This document shows, piece by piece, positions 16,703 through 25,800 of a stretch of DNA of 57,200 bases (position 1 is the stretch's first letter; every line of letters starts with the position of its first letter). The stretch covers positions 1-57,200 of the forward strand of contig NZ_JAAOCA010000038.1 in NCBI RefSeq assembly GCF_014694385.1, written 5' to 3'. Made by a program: the position numbers and the translations under genes. This DNA is from Pseudomonas typographi (GTDB taxonomy: Bacteria; Pseudomonadota; Gammaproteobacteria; Pseudomonadales; Pseudomonadaceae). Under the pieces are notes generated by a model that was not told the DNA's origin, did not search any database, and worked only from the letters and a program-made list of their open reading frames with translations.

Positions 16703-17586
16703 TTCAAGTCGCTCCTGCCGTCCAACGCATCGCGCAGGCCGTCCCCAATAAAGTTGAAACTGGTCACCGCCAAGGTGATCGCCAAGCCGGGAATGATTGC
16801 CAGCCACGGCGCGTTGCCCAGGTATTGCTGCGCCGCATTGAGCATGTTGCCCCAGCTCGGCAGGGGCGGCTGGATGCCATAGCCGAGGAAGCTGATGTAC
16901 GCTTCCAGCAGAATCGCATTGGCGATGGTCAGGGTAGCGGCCACGATGATAGGGCCGATGGCGTTCGGCACCAGCTCACGAAACATGATCCAGCGATGGC
17001 TGGCGCCCACCATGCGCGCCGCCAGCGTGAAATCGCGTTCGCGCAACGAACGAATCTCGGCCTCGACGATACGGGAGATTTCCATCCAACTGGTCACGGC
17101 GATGATCAGGGTGATCATCGTGGGGCTGGGCTTGATGAAGGCGGCCAACACCAACACCAGAAACACGCTGGGGAACGAAAGAAACGCATCGACGAAGCGC
17201 ATCAACGCCGCACCGATCCAACCTCGGTAGTACCCGGCAACCACGCCAATCAGCGTGCCGATCAGCGTACTGATCAGCATCGCGAAAAACCCTACCGTCA
17301 ACGATATTCGCCCGGCGTTGAGCAAGCGTGCCGCGGTGTCGCGGCCGAGGGCGTCGGTGCCCAGGTAATGGTTGCCGGTCAGCGGCGGCGAAAAGCGATT
17401 GCGAATGTCGATGGACAGGTCGGTGTAGTGCAGCAGATAGGGCCCAAACACGCAGGCCAGTACCAACAGCGTGATCATCACCACCCCAAGCACCGCCAAT
17501 TTGTGGCGCATGAAACGCGCAAGGGTGGGGTTGCTGAACCAGGCCAGGCGGCCGGAGAACGAGGGATACGTTGCAACCGTGCTCAT
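16699..17586 (-). CDS. Peptide ABC transporter permease, DppC type
   Basis: 295 residues with a cytoplasmic N-terminal tail, a first helix near VLGVVMITLLVLACVFGPYLL and the EAA loop (EAEIRSLRERDFTLAARMVGAS) that docks the ATPases. The ATG at 17586 follows AAAGGAG. Located between the DppB and DppD genes, 13 nt after the DppB stop. Confidence 0.92.
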   Translation of the reverse strand: MSTVATYPSFSGRLAWFSNPTLARFMRHKLAVLGVVMITLLVLACVFGPYLLHYTDLSIDIRNRFSPPLTGNHYLGTDALGRDTAARLLNAGRISLTVGFFAMLISTLIGTLIGVVAGYYRGWIGAALMRFVDAFLSFPSVFLVLVLAAFIKPSPTMITLIIAVTSWMEISRIVEAEIRSLRERDFTLAARMVGASHRWIMFRELVPNAIGPIIVAATLTIANAILLEAYISFLGYGIQPPLPSWGNMLNAAQQYLGNAPWLAIIPGLAITLAVTSFNFIGDGLRDALDGRSDLK

Positions 17587-17599
17587 GTGCAGTGCTCCT

Positions 17600-18550
17600 T
17601 TAACCGAGCCGGACGCGCGGGTCCGCAACGCCCACCAGCAGGTCGGCAAGCAGATTGCCGAGCAGCACTAGAATGGCCGAGAACATCAGGATGCCCATGA
17701 TCACCGGGTAATCGCTGTAACCCAGGCTGTCGAGAAACAGCCGGCCCATGCCCGGCCAGGTGAACACCGTTTCGGTGACCAGTGCACCGCCGAGAATCGT
17801 CGGAATTTGCAGCCCCGCCAGGGTAATCATCGGCAGCAACGCGTTGCGAATAACGTGATGGGTCAACACCCGCCGGTACGGCAAGCCTTTGGCGCGCGCG
17901 GTACGCACGAAGTCCTGGTCGATCACGTCCAGCGTCGCCGAACGCATGTAGCGGCTCCAGATCGCCACGTTGACCAATGCCAGCACCGCCACCGGCAGAA
18001 TCAAGTGGGTCGCGTAATCGCCCAGCGAGCGATCGCCGATGGTGTACATGTTGCCCGCCGGCAGCCAGCCCAAGTGCAGTGAAAACAGAAAGATTGCCAC
18101 CAGGCCGAACCAGAACGTCGGAATCGACAGCGCCACCATCGCGCCCACCGTGGCCAGGGTGTCGAACACCGAGTAACGCCGCACAGCACCCAGTACCCCC
18201 ACCCAGGTGCCGACGATGACCGATAGCACCGTGGCCGTGCCCATCAGCAGCAGCGTGGCGGGCAGATGGCCAGCGATGACACTCAGCACCGGCCGGCCAT
18301 CGCGGAATGAATGGCCCCAGTCGCCGATGAACAGCCGCGTGAACCATTCGAAGTACTGCACCATCAAGGGGCGCTTGAGGCCCATCTGTTCGGCGATGCG
18401 GTCCAGTTCAGCCTGGCTCATGCCGGGGTTCAGGGCAAACTGCGACATCGGCCCGCCGGGCGCCAGGTTAAGCACGATGAAGCCGATCAGTGACACCAGC
18501 ACCAGGACGACTGCGCTCTGGCCCAGGCGGTTGAGGATGTATTGGGGCAT
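17600..18550 (-). CDS. Peptide ABC transporter permease, DppB type
   Basis: 316 residues opening with MPQYILNRLGQSAVVLVLVSLIGF, the usual DppB start, then a periplasmic segment, five further helices and the EAA loop (MRSATLDVIDQDFVRTARAKG). GAAGGAA precedes the ATG. It follows the binding-protein gene by 60 nt, a gap without an evident terminator. Confidence 0.92.
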   Translation of the reverse strand: MPQYILNRLGQSAVVLVLVSLIGFIVLNLAPGGPMSQFALNPGMSQAELDRIAEQMGLKRPLMVQYFEWFTRLFIGDWGHSFRDGRPVLSVIAGHLPATLLLMGTATVLSVIVGTWVGVLGAVRRYSVFDTLATVGAMVALSIPTFWFGLVAIFLFSLHLGWLPAGNMYTIGDRSLGDYATHLILPVAVLALVNVAIWSRYMRSATLDVIDQDFVRTARAKGLPYRRVLTHHVIRNALLPMITLAGLQIPTILGGALVTETVFTWPGMGRLFLDSLGYSDYPVIMGILMFSAILVLLGNLLADLLVGVADPRVRLG

Positions 18551-18610
18551 GGCGTATTCCTTCTGGCGGCAGAACTACGCCCAGCGGACATGCCGGGCGC
18601 TGACGGGTAA

Positions 18611-20287
18611 TCAGGCCCAGGACCAGGTATTCACGTTCCACGGTTCGATACGCAGGTTGATGTTGCCGGCAAAGCCCTTGAGCTGCGATTTGTAGCCACG
18701 CAGGTAGGTGTACTGAAACAGCGGTAGCATCGGCAAGTCATCGCGGATGATCTCCTGAACCTGCAGGTACACGGCCTTGCGCTGGGCCACGTCCTGCAAG
18801 GACGCCCCTTGTGCAAGCAGTTCATCGACCTTGGCATTGCTGTACTGCATGGTGTTTTGCCCGGCGCCCCCCTTGGCGCTGGTCGACGTCGAGCCGAAGT
18901 AATCGCGGGTGTCCGGGTCGGCGCCGGTCAGGAAGTTGATGCCCACCACTGCCGAATCGAATTTCGACTGCATCCAGTAGTCACCCCACATCACCGCAGG
19001 CGGTAGGTTCGAGATTTTCATCTCGACGCCGATGGCCAGCCAGGTTTGCTGCATGAACTGCTGCGCCTGCTCGCGGATCTGGTTACCGGCGGTGGTCGAG
19101 TTGGTAAATGACAGCCGCACCCCGTCCTTTTCGCGAATGCCCCCAGCGCCTGGCTTCCAGCCCGCCTGGTCGAGTATCTTGTTCGCCTCATCGATGTTGA
19201 AACCCTGCTTGGGCAGGTTGGGGTTGTAGTACGCCGATTGCTGCGGCATGTAGGTTTCGGTGGGCAGTACCAGGCCGTAGTACAGCTCATCAATGATGGT
19301 TTTTTTATCGATGGCCAGGTACAGCGCTTTGCGTACAGCCGGGTCTTTGAACTGCGGGCGCTCCAGGTTCAACGCCACGGATTCGACCGTCGCCACGGGC
19401 AAAACCACCACTGTGCGTTCGGCTAGGCCCTTGGCTTCTTCATAGTGATCCGGGGTGATGCCTTGCATGGCGGTGACGTCGATGTCGCCGGTCTTGAACT
19501 GGGTATAGAGCACCGTCAAGTCAGGGATGTACTTGAAAATCACGCTGTCGATCTGCGCGAGCGTGCCGTAGTAATCAGGGTTGGCTTTGAGCTGGATGTG
19601 ATCGCCCGCCACGCGGCTGGCCCATTTGAAGGGCCCGGTGCCAATCGGCGCATTGTTGAAGGGCGCGTTGTTCACGTCCGCGGCGGCGGACAGCACGTGC
19701 TTGGGCACCATGAACGTCCAAGACAGAATCGACGCATAGGGGGCGTAGGATTTTTCCATGCGCCAGTGGATTTCGGTAGGTGAAACCACGGTGATATCGC
19801 GCACTAGATCGTGGCCGGCGCGCCGGCCGCTGCGAAATTCAGGGTTAACGATCAGCTCGAGAGTGTATTTCACGTCCTCGGCGGTGAAGGGTGTGCCGTC
19901 GTGCCATTTGACGCCCTCGCGCAGCTTGACCTTCCACTGCAAGCCGTCGGCCGAGATACCACCGTTAGCTACGGTCGGGACTTCCACGGCCAGCGCTGGG
20001 GTGAATTCGCCGCTGGGGGAAATCCCGAATAACGGATCGAAAATGTTCCAATGAATGCCTTCATCCACTTCGATGTGGGGCATGTGCGGGTTGAAGACCG
20101 TCGGCTCCTGGGATAGCCCGATGATCACCTGGCCGGCCGCTGCCGCTTTAGCCGCCGCAAAGGCCTGGCTAGGCCGCCCTAGCGGTAACATTACGCCGGC
20201 CGCGCCAATAACGGCCATCGCCAGCGCCTGGCGGCGAGTAGGGTTGAACAGGCTGTTACCTTTTTCCGAATCATCGCACTGCGACAT
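18611..20287 (-). CDS. Periplasmic substrate-binding protein, SBP family 5
   Basis: 558 residues with the family-5 pattern: LSQEPTVFNPHM, VKLREGVKWHDGTPFTAEDVKYT, GTGPFKW, and RKALYLAIDKKTI. This family binds peptides, but also opines, amines and other non-sugar solutes. The N-terminus has a twin-arginine motif (TRRQALAM, residues 17-24), a hydrophobic run and an AFA cleavage site, so Tat export is likely. First of the five transporter genes in a leftward operon and flanked by oxidase genes, which suggests that the ligand carries an oxidisable amine. Confidence 0.9.
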   Translation of the reverse strand: MSQCDDSEKGNSLFNPTRRQALAMAVIGAAGVMLPLGRPSQAFAAAKAAAAGQVIIGLSQEPTVFNPHMPHIEVDEGIHWNIFDPLFGISPSGEFTPALAVEVPTVANGGISADGLQWKVKLREGVKWHDGTPFTAEDVKYTLELIVNPEFRSGRRAGHDLVRDITVVSPTEIHWRMEKSYAPYASILSWTFMVPKHVLSAAADVNNAPFNNAPIGTGPFKWASRVAGDHIQLKANPDYYGTLAQIDSVIFKYIPDLTVLYTQFKTGDIDVTAMQGITPDHYEEAKGLAERTVVVLPVATVESVALNLERPQFKDPAVRKALYLAIDKKTIIDELYYGLVLPTETYMPQQSAYYNPNLPKQGFNIDEANKILDQAGWKPGAGGIREKDGVRLSFTNSTTAGNQIREQAQQFMQQTWLAIGVEMKISNLPPAVMWGDYWMQSKFDSAVVGINFLTGADPDTRDYFGSTSTSAKGGAGQNTMQYSNAKVDELLAQGASLQDVAQRKAVYLQVQEIIRDDLPMLPLFQYTYLRGYKSQLKGFAGNINLRIEPWNVNTWSWA

Positions 20288-20400
20288 GCTGAAGCTCCCG
20301 TAGAAATGAAGGCAGGTGGCTTACGCCTGAAATCGACCTGGCTCGTCCAAACGAGCTTCAAGGCTGCTGCGTGAAGTGCTGAGCGTGCTGGCCGGCCCTC

Positions 20401-21735
20401 TCAAAATCCGGAAATGGGTTTAGGGGTCGAACCATCGCTAAAGCGCGACAAGCTGAACGCCTTGATGTCAACGATGGGCGGCTCGCCAGTGACCAGGTTG
20501 GCCATCAACCGCCCCGCCGCGGGCCCGATGCCGAAGCCGTGGCCGGAGAAGCCGGTGGCGATGAAAAACCCAGGTACCGCGTCCACGGCCGAGATCACCG
20601 GCACCGCGTCGGGCGTCACATCGATCATGCCGCCCCAGCGCTGCGCAATGCGCACGCCGCTGAATACCGGAAAAGCCTTGATCAGGTTTTCCAGTGCCCG
20701 GTTCGATTGGCGGATAGACGGCACCGGATCGAGCACCCTGCGGTATTCGAACGGGCTCGCTTCATCCAGTGCCCAGCGCCGGGGCAGCACCGCTTCCTGA
20801 AAAAAACGCTGGCCAAGGCGCAGCGACAACGAGGCGTGCTCCTGCTTGAACGCCGGCCAAAACTGCCGCGCGTGGCGAAACGAATCCGGCACGATGTCGG
20901 CGATGTTTTCATGGCCCGAGGCAACGGTGTAGCCGCCATCCTGGCGCTTGCGCACGGCGAAATGGTTGGCCCAGATCGCCGATTGAGGCCCGCCTTCCAG
21001 GGGCGTGGTGCGGATCACCGAATTCAGCACCTTCAACTGCGGCAAATGCACACTCAGCGGCGAACAAAACAGGCTGGACCAGGCGCCCCCCGCCAGTACC
21101 ACCGACGAACAGGCAATCGGCCCACGCTCGGTGATGACACCGCAGACCCGCCCCGCTGCCTGTTCGATCCCCCGTACCGCGCACTCGGTCAGAATAACGG
21201 CCCCCTTGGCCCGAGCCGCTTCGGCAATCGCCGGTGCTACCTGTTGCGGCTCGGCCCGGCCGTCATCCGGCGTATACAGCGCACCCTTGAGCTGCAGGCG
21301 ATTGCCCTCTGGCAACAGGCTCCCCAGTTCGGCGCCAGACACCATCCGCGCGCTGACGGGGTAATCCTCCAGGTAGCGCTTCCAGCGTTCGTGTTCTGCG
21401 TAGCTCTTGTCATCGGCACAGGTGAACAGAATCCCTGCGCGGGTATAGCCAACATCCTTGCCAACGCGCTCGGCCAAACCGGCCCACAACGGCAGGGCCT
21501 GGGCCATCAGCGGCAACTCGCGGGGGTCGCGGCGGGAAATCCGCACCCAGCCCCAATTACGGCTCGATTGCTCATGGCCGATGCCGCCTTTTTCACACAG
21601 CGCCACTTTCAAACCGCGCTCGGCCAACTCCAATGCCGTCGAAGCACCAATGATTCCGCCGCCGATCACCACCACATCCACGCGATCAGGAAGCTGTTCG
21701 TCACCCTGCACGGGCACTACACGAGGTCCAGGCAT
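20401..21735 (-). CDS. DadA-like FAD-dependent oxidoreductase
   Basis: 444 residues with FAD motif GGGIIG (25-30), CEKGGIGHEQSSRNWGWVR contacting the isoalloxazine, and the C-terminal GFSGHGFGIGPAAGRLMA that closes the FAD site. This is the D-amino-acid dehydrogenase/glycine-oxidase group. Its ATG overlaps the SDR stop (TGATG), so the two are coupled. It is a close paralogue of the oxidase at 23458-24759 (shared EQSSRNWGWVR, PQLKVLNSV/PQLRVLGSV and RWGGMIDVTPD/RWAGLIDVTPD segments). Confidence 0.88.
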   Translation of the reverse strand: MPGPRVVPVQGDEQLPDRVDVVVIGGGIIGASTALELAERGLKVALCEKGGIGHEQSSRNWGWVRISRRDPRELPLMAQALPLWAGLAERVGKDVGYTRAGILFTCADDKSYAEHERWKRYLEDYPVSARMVSGAELGSLLPEGNRLQLKGALYTPDDGRAEPQQVAPAIAEAARAKGAVILTECAVRGIEQAAGRVCGVITERGPIACSSVVLAGGAWSSLFCSPLSVHLPQLKVLNSVIRTTPLEGGPQSAIWANHFAVRKRQDGGYTVASGHENIADIVPDSFRHARQFWPAFKQEHASLSLRLGQRFFQEAVLPRRWALDEASPFEYRRVLDPVPSIRQSNRALENLIKAFPVFSGVRIAQRWGGMIDVTPDAVPVISAVDAVPGFFIATGFSGHGFGIGPAAGRLMANLVTGEPPIVDIKAFSLSRFSDGSTPKPISGF

Positions 21736-22433
21736 CAGTAGCTGTCATCCAGTTGGCAATTGATGTTCAACTCCGCGACGCTCGCTTCGTTGGGCAGGTC
21801 CAGCAGCGTATTGATCAGCAAGGCCAAATCGGCGGGGGCTGTCATTTGCGAGTCTCCCCGGGTGCTCAAGGCGCGGGCCATGTCGGTGGCGACGAAGCCC
21901 GGGCAAATCGCCGTGGCACGTATGCCCAGGTCCCAACCGCTATGGCGCAACCCATGCGCCAGGCCCAGCGCGGCGAATTTACTGACCGAGTACAAGCTTG
22001 AGCCGGCTGATTTGACACGCTTGCCCGACAGCGACGCCATGATGATCAGCCGCCCCCTGCCGCTGGCGCTCAAGGCGTTCCAGGCAGCGGCGGCCAGCCG
22101 GCGCGGTGCCTTGACGTTGACCTCCAGCAACGCATCCATGTCAGCCTCGTCGGCTTCGATCACGCTTTTTCGGATCATCAGGCCCGCGTTGGCGACCACT
22201 GCATCGATACGCCCGAAACGCTCGAGCGCCGCGGCCACCCAACGGGCTTCGGCAGCGGCGTCGGTGGCATCATAGGCCACCACCTGGACCGTATCGATGG
22301 CATGCCAAGCTGCCGACGCCGGCGTGCGCATGCCCAGCGACACGCACCAGCCGTTCCCCGCCAACTGCCTGGCAATCGCCTCGCCAATCCCACGATTGGC
22401 TCCGGAAATCAAAGCGACACGTTGTTGCTGCAT
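21735..22433 (-). CDS. Short-chain dehydrogenase/reductase
   Basis: 232-residue classical SDR: the NAD(P) motif SGANRGIG near residue 10, NAG at VVANAGLM, and the catalytic Tyr/Lys in SLYSVSK with an upstream serine in IIMASLSG. The ATG at 22433 is preceded by GGAGAACATCC; the frame extends further upstream without family similarity. First gene of the eight-gene operon, divergent from the IclR gene. It probably oxidises or reduces a carbonyl released by the amine oxidases; this is inferred. Confidence 0.88.
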   Translation of the reverse strand: MQQQRVALISGANRGIGEAIARQLAGNGWCVSLGMRTPASAAWHAIDTVQVVAYDATDAAAEARWVAAALERFGRIDAVVANAGLMIRKSVIEADEADMDALLEVNVKAPRRLAAAAWNALSASGRGRLIIMASLSGKRVKSAGSSLYSVSKFAALGLAHGLRHSGWDLGIRATAICPGFVATDMARALSTRGDSQMTAPADLALLINTLLDLPNEASVAELNINCQLDDSY

Positions 22434-22567
22434 GGATGTTCTCCGTCGAATCCGCCACACGCGGCAAAAAGATGAATCACACCAGGCCGATATCCCGTGA
22501 AAATCCCGAAGGCCTAAAACTTGCAAAGCAATGATCGACCAGAGCCCGGCGACCATCACTTCATGTA

Positions 22568-22599
22568 CTGGCCCTCAGCCCAGCCTGATCATGGGCCAG
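22568..22599. promoter_or_regulatory. Inverted repeat in the IclR/SDR intergenic region
   Basis: CTGGCCC and GGGCCAG arms (7 bp each, perfect) separated by 18 nt, 28 bp upstream of the IclR ATG and within the 194-bp divergent gap. IclR proteins bind palindromes or spaced half-sites; this is a candidate only. Confidence 0.3.
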
Positions 22600-22627
22600 C
22601 CATCGTCTGTTTTCAGGGAGATGAAAC

Positions 22628-23509
22628 ATGCCCCAAAGCGAACCGTCGCGACCCAGTGCGCAACGTTGCAGTACCCCAGGAACGCAAATGCTGGACCGCT
22701 CCTTTGAGATCCTCCAGGCCATTGCCGCCCGGGGTGAACTGGGGGCCAGCATCGAAACCCTGAGTGCCGAAACGCAATTGAGCCGAGCGACGCTGTACCG
22801 CCTGCTCAAAGCCATGAAGTCTTACGGGTTCGTGCGCCTGCCACGCCTGCGCGGCCATTACTTTCTCGGCTACGAACTGCTTACGCTCGGTGCCCAAGCC
22901 GGCAATACCGGGGGCTTGCGAGAACACGCACGGCCAGCGCTGATGCGGCTCTCGGAGGCGTTCCAAGACAGTTTTTTTCTGTTCGTGCAAGACGGCTATT
23001 ACGCGCTGTGCCTGGAAATTCAGGAGGGCCGCAACCCCACCAAAAGCTTTGTGCACTGCGTGGGTTCCCGGGTGCTGAGTGGCGTCGGCCAAGGCTCGCT
23101 GGCATTGTTGAGCAATATGCCGGCCGCCAAACGCAATGAAATCCTCAACCACAATGCCCCACGGCTGCTGCGTGAATACGGGATCGCTGTGGCACGCCTG
23201 CGCGAGGCGGTCACCGATGTCCGTCGCCAGGGGTATACCTGTGGCCTGAGCGACAAGATTCTTCCACTGTACACCGGCGTCGCCGTGCCGATCCGAGGTA
23301 CCGAGGGCACAGCCATGGGGGCGTTGAGCAGCGCCCTGCTGACTTCGCGCCTGACCGAGCCTTATCAATCGCGGTTGGTCGCGGCCATGCAGCGCGAAGC
23401 CGATGGCATTGCCACGCGGCTGAGCCTGCAGCGCGAACGCGCCGTGGCCCAAGGGGGTCATCGGGCGAACCTGGCAAAACGGAACGGCGCTGGGCTGACC
23501 AGTGGTTGA
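22628..23509 (+). CDS. IclR-family regulator of the oxidase/transporter operon
   Basis: 293 residues. The winged HTH (FEILQAIAARGELGASIETLSAETQLSRATLYRLLKAM) is followed by an IclR effector domain (GYELLTLGAQ, QDGYYALCLE, GSRVLSGVGQGSLALL, YTCGLSDKILPLYTGVAVPI). It diverges from the SDR-led operon and is its natural regulator. The last 52 bp overlap, on the opposite strand, the end of the FAD oxidase gene at 23458. The C-terminal tail is slightly long compared with typical IclR proteins. Confidence 0.9.
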   Translation: MPQSEPSRPSAQRCSTPGTQMLDRSFEILQAIAARGELGASIETLSAETQLSRATLYRLLKAMKSYGFVRLPRLRGHYFLGYELLTLGAQAGNTGGLREHARPALMRLSEAFQDSFFLFVQDGYYALCLEIQEGRNPTKSFVHCVGSRVLSGVGQGSLALLSNMPAAKRNEILNHNAPRLLREYGIAVARLREAVTDVRRQGYTCGLSDKILPLYTGVAVPIRGTEGTAMGALSSALLTSRLTEPYQSRLVAAMQREADGIATRLSLQRERAVAQGGHRANLAKRNGAGLTSG

Positions 23510-24759
23510 TGGCCGGTGACCAGGTCCGCCATCAAGTGCCCGGCGCCGGGCCCGATCCCAAAACCGTGGCCGGAAAACCCGGTGGCCAGGTAAAAACCGG
23601 GAATCGATGCCACTTCGTCCATCACCGGGATGATGTCTGGCGTCACGTCGATCAAGCCCGCCCAGCGCTGGTCGATTTTGGCCTGGGCAAAGACCGGAAA
23701 CTGGTCGGCGATCTGTTTCAGCGCCTGATCGAGAAAGGCCTCAACGGGTTTGGGGTCATAAATGCGCTGGGTCTCGAACGGTGTGGGCTGGTCGTTGGCC
23801 CAGCGGCCCGGCGTGTTGATTTCCTGCCATGTCTGGCCGGTGACCCGCAACCGGTACTCCCGGTGATGGGCCCTGACCATCGGTAGAAAATCCGGGAGGT
23901 AGCGAAAGCTGTCAGGCACCAACGGCGCGATATTGGCGTTGCGCAGCGCGACGGTGTAGCCACCGTCGGCGCGTTTCCTGAACGATACCTTTTCGGTGGC
24001 CACGGCACACTCCGGGCCACCGGGCAGCGGCGCGGTACGCATCACTGAACCGAGCACCCGCAGCTGCGGCAGCCGAACCCCTAGATTGCGACAGAACAAG
24101 CTCGACCAGGCGCCGGCCGCCAGCACCACCGCCTCGCACTTGATCTCGCCCAGTTCAGTGATCACTGAACCTACCCGGCCAGCCTCGGTTTCAAGGCTCC
24201 GCGCCGCGCAGCGGGTGAAGATTCTGGCGCCAAGCGCACGGGCGCCTTGGGCAATGGCAGCCGTGGCGATGTCGGGTTCGGCGCGGCCGTCAGTGGCCGT
24301 GTACAACGCGCCCTTCCAGGACCGCGGGGCCTTGCCGCCCAGGCGGGCATCGATCTGCGCGGTGTCGAGCCACTCGGCGTCAATGCCCATGGGTTTGGCT
24401 TGCTCCAGCCAGGCCACTTTCGCGGCGATTTCCTGCTCGGACTCACAGGCGTAGAGAATCCCGGCGCGCGTAAAGCCGGTGCCGTGCTCGAGCCGGGCGG
24501 CCCAGGCATCCCAGAGTGCCAAGCTGGCAATTGCCAACGGGATCTCGGCGACGTCACGGCCCATGGTGCGCACCCACCCCCAGTTGCGTGAGGACTGTTC
24601 GTCGGCAATGCCACTCTTTTCCACCAACACCACAGAGACACCGCGCGCTGCCAGAAAGTAGGCTGTGCACACCCCGACGATTCCCCCGCCGATAATCACC
24701 ACATCGGCGCGTTGAGGCAGTGGATGATCGCTGTCGACGTGCGAGATGTGCGGGTACAT
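23458..24759 (-). CDS. Second DadA-like FAD-dependent oxidoreductase
   Basis: 433 residues with FAD motif GGGIVG (24-29), VEKSGIADEQSSRNWGWVR and the C-terminal GFSGHGFGIGPGAGHLMADL. It is a clear paralogue of the oxidase at 20401-21735. The ATG at 24759 is chosen because GCAGGA lies 6 nt upstream; an ATG two codons earlier is possible. It is transcribed toward the IclR gene and overlaps its end, so it has its own promoter in the 264-bp gap shared with the PaiB gene. Two related DadA-like enzymes beside one transporter suggest two substrates or two successive oxidations. Confidence 0.87.
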   Translation of the reverse strand: MYPHISHVDSDHPLPQRADVVIIGGGIVGVCTAYFLAARGVSVVLVEKSGIADEQSSRNWGWVRTMGRDVAEIPLAIASLALWDAWAARLEHGTGFTRAGILYACESEQEIAAKVAWLEQAKPMGIDAEWLDTAQIDARLGGKAPRSWKGALYTATDGRAEPDIATAAIAQGARALGARIFTRCAARSLETEAGRVGSVITELGEIKCEAVVLAAGAWSSLFCRNLGVRLPQLRVLGSVMRTAPLPGGPECAVATEKVSFRKRADGGYTVALRNANIAPLVPDSFRYLPDFLPMVRAHHREYRLRVTGQTWQEINTPGRWANDQPTPFETQRIYDPKPVEAFLDQALKQIADQFPVFAQAKIDQRWAGLIDVTPDIIPVMDEVASIPGFYLATGFSGHGFGIGPGAGHLMADLVTGHQPLVSPAPFRFARFAR

Positions 24760-25023
24760 GGGCATTCCTGCGAAGGTCGTTAGCCAAGGTTTACCCCCTG
24801 TGCAAAACAGCGGCAAGCCTTGGCACAACGAACCGCGCCATACTCTCACATGGTGAGATCAAGCCGGTGTAGCGGGTGGCGGAAACGGGCGCTGCGATGT
24901 ATCACGGGCGGCAGCAGCACCTGCGCATTCAAGTGCCGGAACACGCCTGGCCGCTTGCGCGCTGCCGATGGCAGGCAGCAGGGCATTGAGGCTTTAATTT
25001 TACAGAGCCATTTTGGAGACGAT

Positions 25024-25668
25024 ATGTACGTTCCAGCGCACTTCGACGAACCTTCCGCGGATGTTATGCACGCGTTTATCAAGCACCACCCACTGGGTAT
25101 TGTGTTTACCCACGGTCGTGATCGTCTCGACGCAAACCACTTACCTTTTGAACTCGCGGCGGACCAAGGCCCCTGGGGCACCCTTCACGCCCACGTTGCG
25201 CGAAACAATCCGCTATGGATGAACGTTCAAAATGCCGATGAAGTGCTGGTCGTGTTCCGCGCAGAAGAGGCTTACATCTCTCCCAACTGGTACCCCAGTA
25301 AACGGGAGCACCATAAGCAGGTGCCGACATGGAATTACAAGGTTGTTCACGCACATGGCCGTATCCTGGTCCGAGACGACGAGCGCTATGTGCGCGGGTT
25401 GGTGGCACGCTTGACCCGGACACATGAAGCCGCTGAACCCGAGCCATGGAAGATGACTGATGGGCCGAGGGACTATATTGAATCTATGCTCAAAGCTATC
25501 GTTGGCGTCGAGATCCAAATCACCCGGCTGGTTGGAAAATTCAAGCTCAGCCAGAACAAAGAGGCCAATGACATCAGCGGCGCCGCAAACGCCCTCGGCG
25601 AGCGCGGCCATACCGCACTGAGCCTGTCGATGCATGAGGTCGCTCAGCGAAAAGGCCCTGGCACCTAG
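25024..25668 (+). CDS. FMN-binding PaiB-family protein
   Basis: 214 residues starting MYVPAHFDEPSADVMHAFIKHHPLG, the typical PaiB start, with a split-barrel flavin-binding core (GTLHAHVARNNPLW, VVFRAEEAYISPNWYPSK, VPTWNYKVVHAHG) and the C-terminal IVGVEIQITRLVGKFKLSQN. Bacillus PaiB is a negative regulator linked to polyamine control; most relatives are uncharacterised flavoproteins. The ATG at 25024 follows TTGGAG; the frame extends to 24820 without similarity. Monocistronic, convergent with the LysR gene at 25801. Confidence 0.87.
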   Translation: MYVPAHFDEPSADVMHAFIKHHPLGIVFTHGRDRLDANHLPFELAADQGPWGTLHAHVARNNPLWMNVQNADEVLVVFRAEEAYISPNWYPSKREHHKQVPTWNYKVVHAHGRILVRDDERYVRGLVARLTRTHEAAEPEPWKMTDGPRDYIESMLKAIVGVEIQITRLVGKFKLSQNKEANDISGAANALGERGHTALSLSMHEVAQRKGPGT

Positions 25669-25800
25669 CACCGATGCGAATGCCGCTGGTGAGGGTCGGG
25701 TCACGGCGATGGTGATCGAGCTGCCGGGCCGCGGTGGGTGAGGTCTTTTCAACGACCTCCACGGCGATTACCGGGCCATTCAGCCGCGCGGGGCTGCCCT

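Noticed and set aside
25740..25759. GAGGTC/GACCTC hairpin as a bidirectional terminator between the PaiB and LysR genes
   Set aside because: The stem is only 6 bp with an 8-nt loop and has no T-run on either side.
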